From: M3007 sp039804245
Lineage (GTDB): Bacteria; Bacteroidota; Bacteroidia; Chitinophagales; Saprospiraceae
Assembly: GCA_039804245.1 (NCBI GenBank)
Contig: JBDLWO010000070.1
Location: forward strand, 1-15,595
Length of the DNA: 15,595 bases
Direction: 5' to 3'
Numbering within the stretch: position 1 is the stretch's first letter; each line of letters starts with the position of its first letter. The notes beneath the pieces were generated by a model that saw only the letters and a list, made by a program, of their open reading frames with translations, searched no databases and had not been told where the DNA came from. This document shows, one piece after another, positions 14,035-15,595 of this stretch. Both the position numbers and the translations under genes were made by a program.

Positions 14035-15048
14035 TCAAGACAATGCTCCGGCAGGGAATTGCATCGTAACACAGTGCAGGGAACCGTGCTGTTCAATCAG
14101 TGAGCGGCAGTTGATACCATGTACTGTGCGACCGGGAAACAACGCTCTAAACAGCCCCATGGCTGCCTTATCCTGTTTAACGCCATAAACGGGAACCAGT
14201 ACAGCGCCATTGATGATCAGAAAATTGGCGTATGTGGCAGGCAGCCTGTTTCCATCGGAATCGAAGCAGGCATCTGGCCAGGGTAATGGTACCAGGTTGT
14301 AAGGTTTGCCGCTGTGAGAGGTAAACGACCGTAGTTCCCTTTCCATCTGCAGCAATGCTTCGTGGTGCTCGTCTTCAGGATCGTCACACCTGACATAGGC
14401 AATCGTGTCGGGATCGCAGAATCTGGCGAGTGTATCAATGTGAGAATCGGTGTCATCGCCGGCAAGATAGCCGTGATTGAGCCACAGTACACGATGCAGG
14501 CCGAACAGCTCCCTGAGTTTCACTTCAATCTCTTCTTTTGAAAGATGCGGATTTCTGTTCGGAGACAGAAGACACTCTGCAGTGGTGAGCAAAGTACCCA
14601 GGCCATCAGATTCGATCCCTCCTCCCTCGAGCACCATACCGCCGTGGCGATATTCCGTTTTAAATACCCCTGCCTTTGCCAGTTCACCGGTAATCAGGTT
14701 ATCCTTGTGGGCTGCAAATTTCAGCCCCCATCCGTTGAATACGAAATCGAGCAATACCTGTTGCCTGTTTTCTTCCACTATGATACCCCCATGGTCGCGC
14801 GACCAGGTATCGTTGGAATCGCATTCAATAAACCGGAAATTATTCAACGGTATATTATCAAACAGAGCGCGGTTTTCAGCAGCATTTCTGCAAACAATTA
14901 CAACCTGTTCGTATCGGGATACGATTGCAGCTATTTCAACAAAACAGGGCAGCACTTCATCGAGCATGTCGGCCCAGTCCGTTTCAGTGTGGGGAAAAGT
15001 GAGTTGTATACCGCTCTGAGGCTCCCATTCCGCAGGTAATCTGGTCAT
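14035..15048 (-). CDS. aguA: Agmatine deiminase
   Basis: A 337-residue enzyme of the peptidyl-arginine-deiminase/AguA superfamily. It converts agmatine to N-carbamoylputrescine and ammonia in the cytoplasm. The guanidine-processing residues are all visible: NDTWSRDHG at 79-87, LEGGGIESDG at 140-149, the DDTDSHIDTLARF block at 198-210 with its catalytic His, and Cys326 in GSLHCVTMQ as the nucleophile. An in-frame extension to 15120 was rejected: MTRLPAEWEPQSG at 15048 is the normal family N-terminus, and the extension contains a -7-like box. Its product is the AguB substrate. AguB is encoded downstream on the same strand, separated by lacI and a 247-nt gap with its own promoter signal, so the three may be partly independent units. 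Confidence 0.93.
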   Translation of the reverse strand: MTRLPAEWEPQSGIQLTFPHTETDWADMLDEVLPCFVEIAAIVSRYEQVVIVCRNAAENRALFDNIPLNNFRFIECDSNDTWSRDHGGIIVEENRQQVLLDFVFNGWGLKFAAHKDNLITGELAKAGVFKTEYRHGGMVLEGGGIESDGLGTLLTTAECLLSPNRNPHLSKEEIEVKLRELFGLHRVLWLNHGYLAGDDTDSHIDTLARFCDPDTIAYVRCDDPEDEHHEALLQMERELRSFTSHSGKPYNLVPLPWPDACFDSDGNRLPATYANFLIINGAVLVPVYGVKQDKAAMGLFRALFPGRTVHGINCRSLIEQHGSLHCVTMQFPAGALS

Positions 15049-15096
15049 ATAATAAACATGTTGCGACTTCAGGGTCACGCCCCTCACGTCCGGGTG

Positions 15097-15104
15097 CAAA
15101 AGTA
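15097..15104 (-). promoter_or_regulatory. Candidate -7 box for aguA
   Basis: The minus strand reads TACTTTTG, matching TAnnTTTG, 48 nt upstream of the ATG at 15048. No -33 TTG lies at the usual spacing. Confidence 0.4.
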
Positions 15105-15296
15105 AACAGTGCAGACACATTTTTTTCAGCGATTAGTCCTTCAGAAACAGAATACTGACGGTGCAGAAACAATAATATTCTGAATTTCGGAACGCTGATG
15201 AGGTTGAATAAAATAAAAATAAAGTATTTAACCATTCCAGATTCGGAAGAATATTTGGATTGGTTCTTCTGCCTGAAATAAAGAAAAAGAGTTTCT

Positions 15297-15324
15297 TTGA
15301 TATTTGAATAAATCAGTACCTTTG
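15297..15324 (+). promoter_or_regulatory. Promoter of the exported-protein gene
   Basis: TTG (15297-15299) and TACCTTTG (15317-15324) are separated by 17 nt and match both elements of the Bacteroidota TTG-N17-23-TAnnTTTG promoter. It is the best two-part match in the window. Transcription would start near 15330. Confidence 0.6.
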
Positions 15325-15424
15325 AGCCATAAAACCCTGTTCAGATTTATTGAGCTTTTTCAAGCTGACTGACCCGCCCTGCCATATTAATGCCATTTGC
15401 CTCTCACCAGGAGGTCCGATTCTA

Positions 15425-15473
15425 TTTTTTTTTGACCGAAAAACCCACGTTCAAGGCATTCACACATGTGAAT
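15425..15473 (+). promoter_or_regulatory. Leader elements: U-run and small hairpin
   Basis: Within the predicted leader lie a run of nine T (15425-15433), preceded by a weak CCTC/GAGG stem (15400-15403 and 15411-15414), and a 6-bp hairpin ATTCAC-ACAT-GTGAAT (15458-15473) ending 34 nt before the ATG. Either could act in attenuation or translation control, but the stems are weak and no known riboswitch was recognised. Confidence 0.25.
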
Positions 15474-15507
15474 ACATAATTTTTCACTAAATTAAACCCA
15501 TTTTCGT

Positions 15508-15595
15508 ATGAAGTTATTAAACACCTTTTCCAAATGCGGATTGCTGGTGGCATTTCTGATGCTGTTGGGCAATGCTGCTTTGGCACAACGCGCTG
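15508..15595 (+). CDS. N-terminus of an exported protein, cut by window edge
   Basis: The ATG at 15508 opens a frame of 29 complete codons to the window edge. It encodes a Sec signal peptide: basic start (MKLLNTFSK), hydrophobic core (LLVAFLMLLG) and cleavage site NAALA-QRA. The mature part visible is too short to identify. A strong two-part promoter with a leader of about 180 nt precedes it, an arrangement often seen for SusC-like TonB-dependent receptors and other outer-membrane proteins in Bacteroidota, but this is only a guess. It is divergent from aguA. Confidence 0.7.
   Translation, partial: MKLLNTFSKCGLLVAFLMLLGNAALAQRA

Larger units (their letters stand above)
15049..15507. other. 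459-nt divergent intergenic region
   Basis: No plausible gene is seen in this stretch between aguA and the exported-protein gene. It holds the putative aguA -7 box, an AT-rich middle part, a plus-strand promoter at 15297-15324 and a leader of about 180 nt. An AT-rich 7-bp hairpin (AAAGAAA at 15280-15286 and TTTCTTT at 15292-15298) overlaps the -33 element. TTCGGAA occurs twice (near 15187 and 15243), without obvious meaning. Confidence 0.6.

Overview
The window looks like a mid-GC chromosome segment of a Bacteroidota bacterium. Three things point there: start-proximal boxes of the form TAnnTTTG (the Bacteroidota -7 element) ahead of several genes, lipoprotein and Sec signals typical of the phylum, and protein families (PA-type M28 peptidase, DUF1080, DUF4185/DUF5005-like lipoproteins, DoxX) common in it. 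Lower taxonomy cannot be read from the sequence. No tRNA, rRNA, CRISPR, insertion sequence or phage gene was seen.

Layout. (1) 1-3028, minus strand: a 3'-truncated M28 peptidase, rpiB and a phosphoglucomutase/phosphomannomutase-family gene. (2) 3029-3856: a divergent promoter region and pcm on the plus strand, ending in a perfect 16-bp hairpin shared with the convergent doxX gene. (3) 3908-9532, minus strand: a tight five-gene operon, transcribed right to left. It holds two tandem paralogous lipoproteins with a DUF4185/DUF5005-like fold, a lipoprotein with two thioredoxin-fold domains, a secreted DUF1080-esterase fusion, and DoxX. Gaps are 2, 52, 10 and 32 nt. (4) 9620-11733, plus strand: a divergent, translationally coupled pair, a mannonate dehydratase-family enzyme and a DUF4432/aldose-epimerase-like protein. 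(5) 11876-15048, minus strand: aguA, a LacI-family regulator and aguB, the last two overlapping. A cluster of inverted CGCAA/TTGCG half-sites lies upstream of lacI. (6) 15049-15595: a promoter region, then a long leader and the first 29 residues of an exported protein cut by the window edge.

How the genes fit together. The aguA/aguB pair converts agmatine to putrescine through N-carbamoylputrescine. The unusual part is the LacI-type regulator between them. Regions 3 and 4 share an 87-bp divergent control region and look like one uncharacterised carbohydrate/sugar-acid locus: exported lipoproteins and an esterase outside the cytoplasm, a sugar-acid dehydratase and an epimerase-like protein inside. 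It has no SusC/SusD pair within the window. Its substrate is unknown and is the most interesting open question here.
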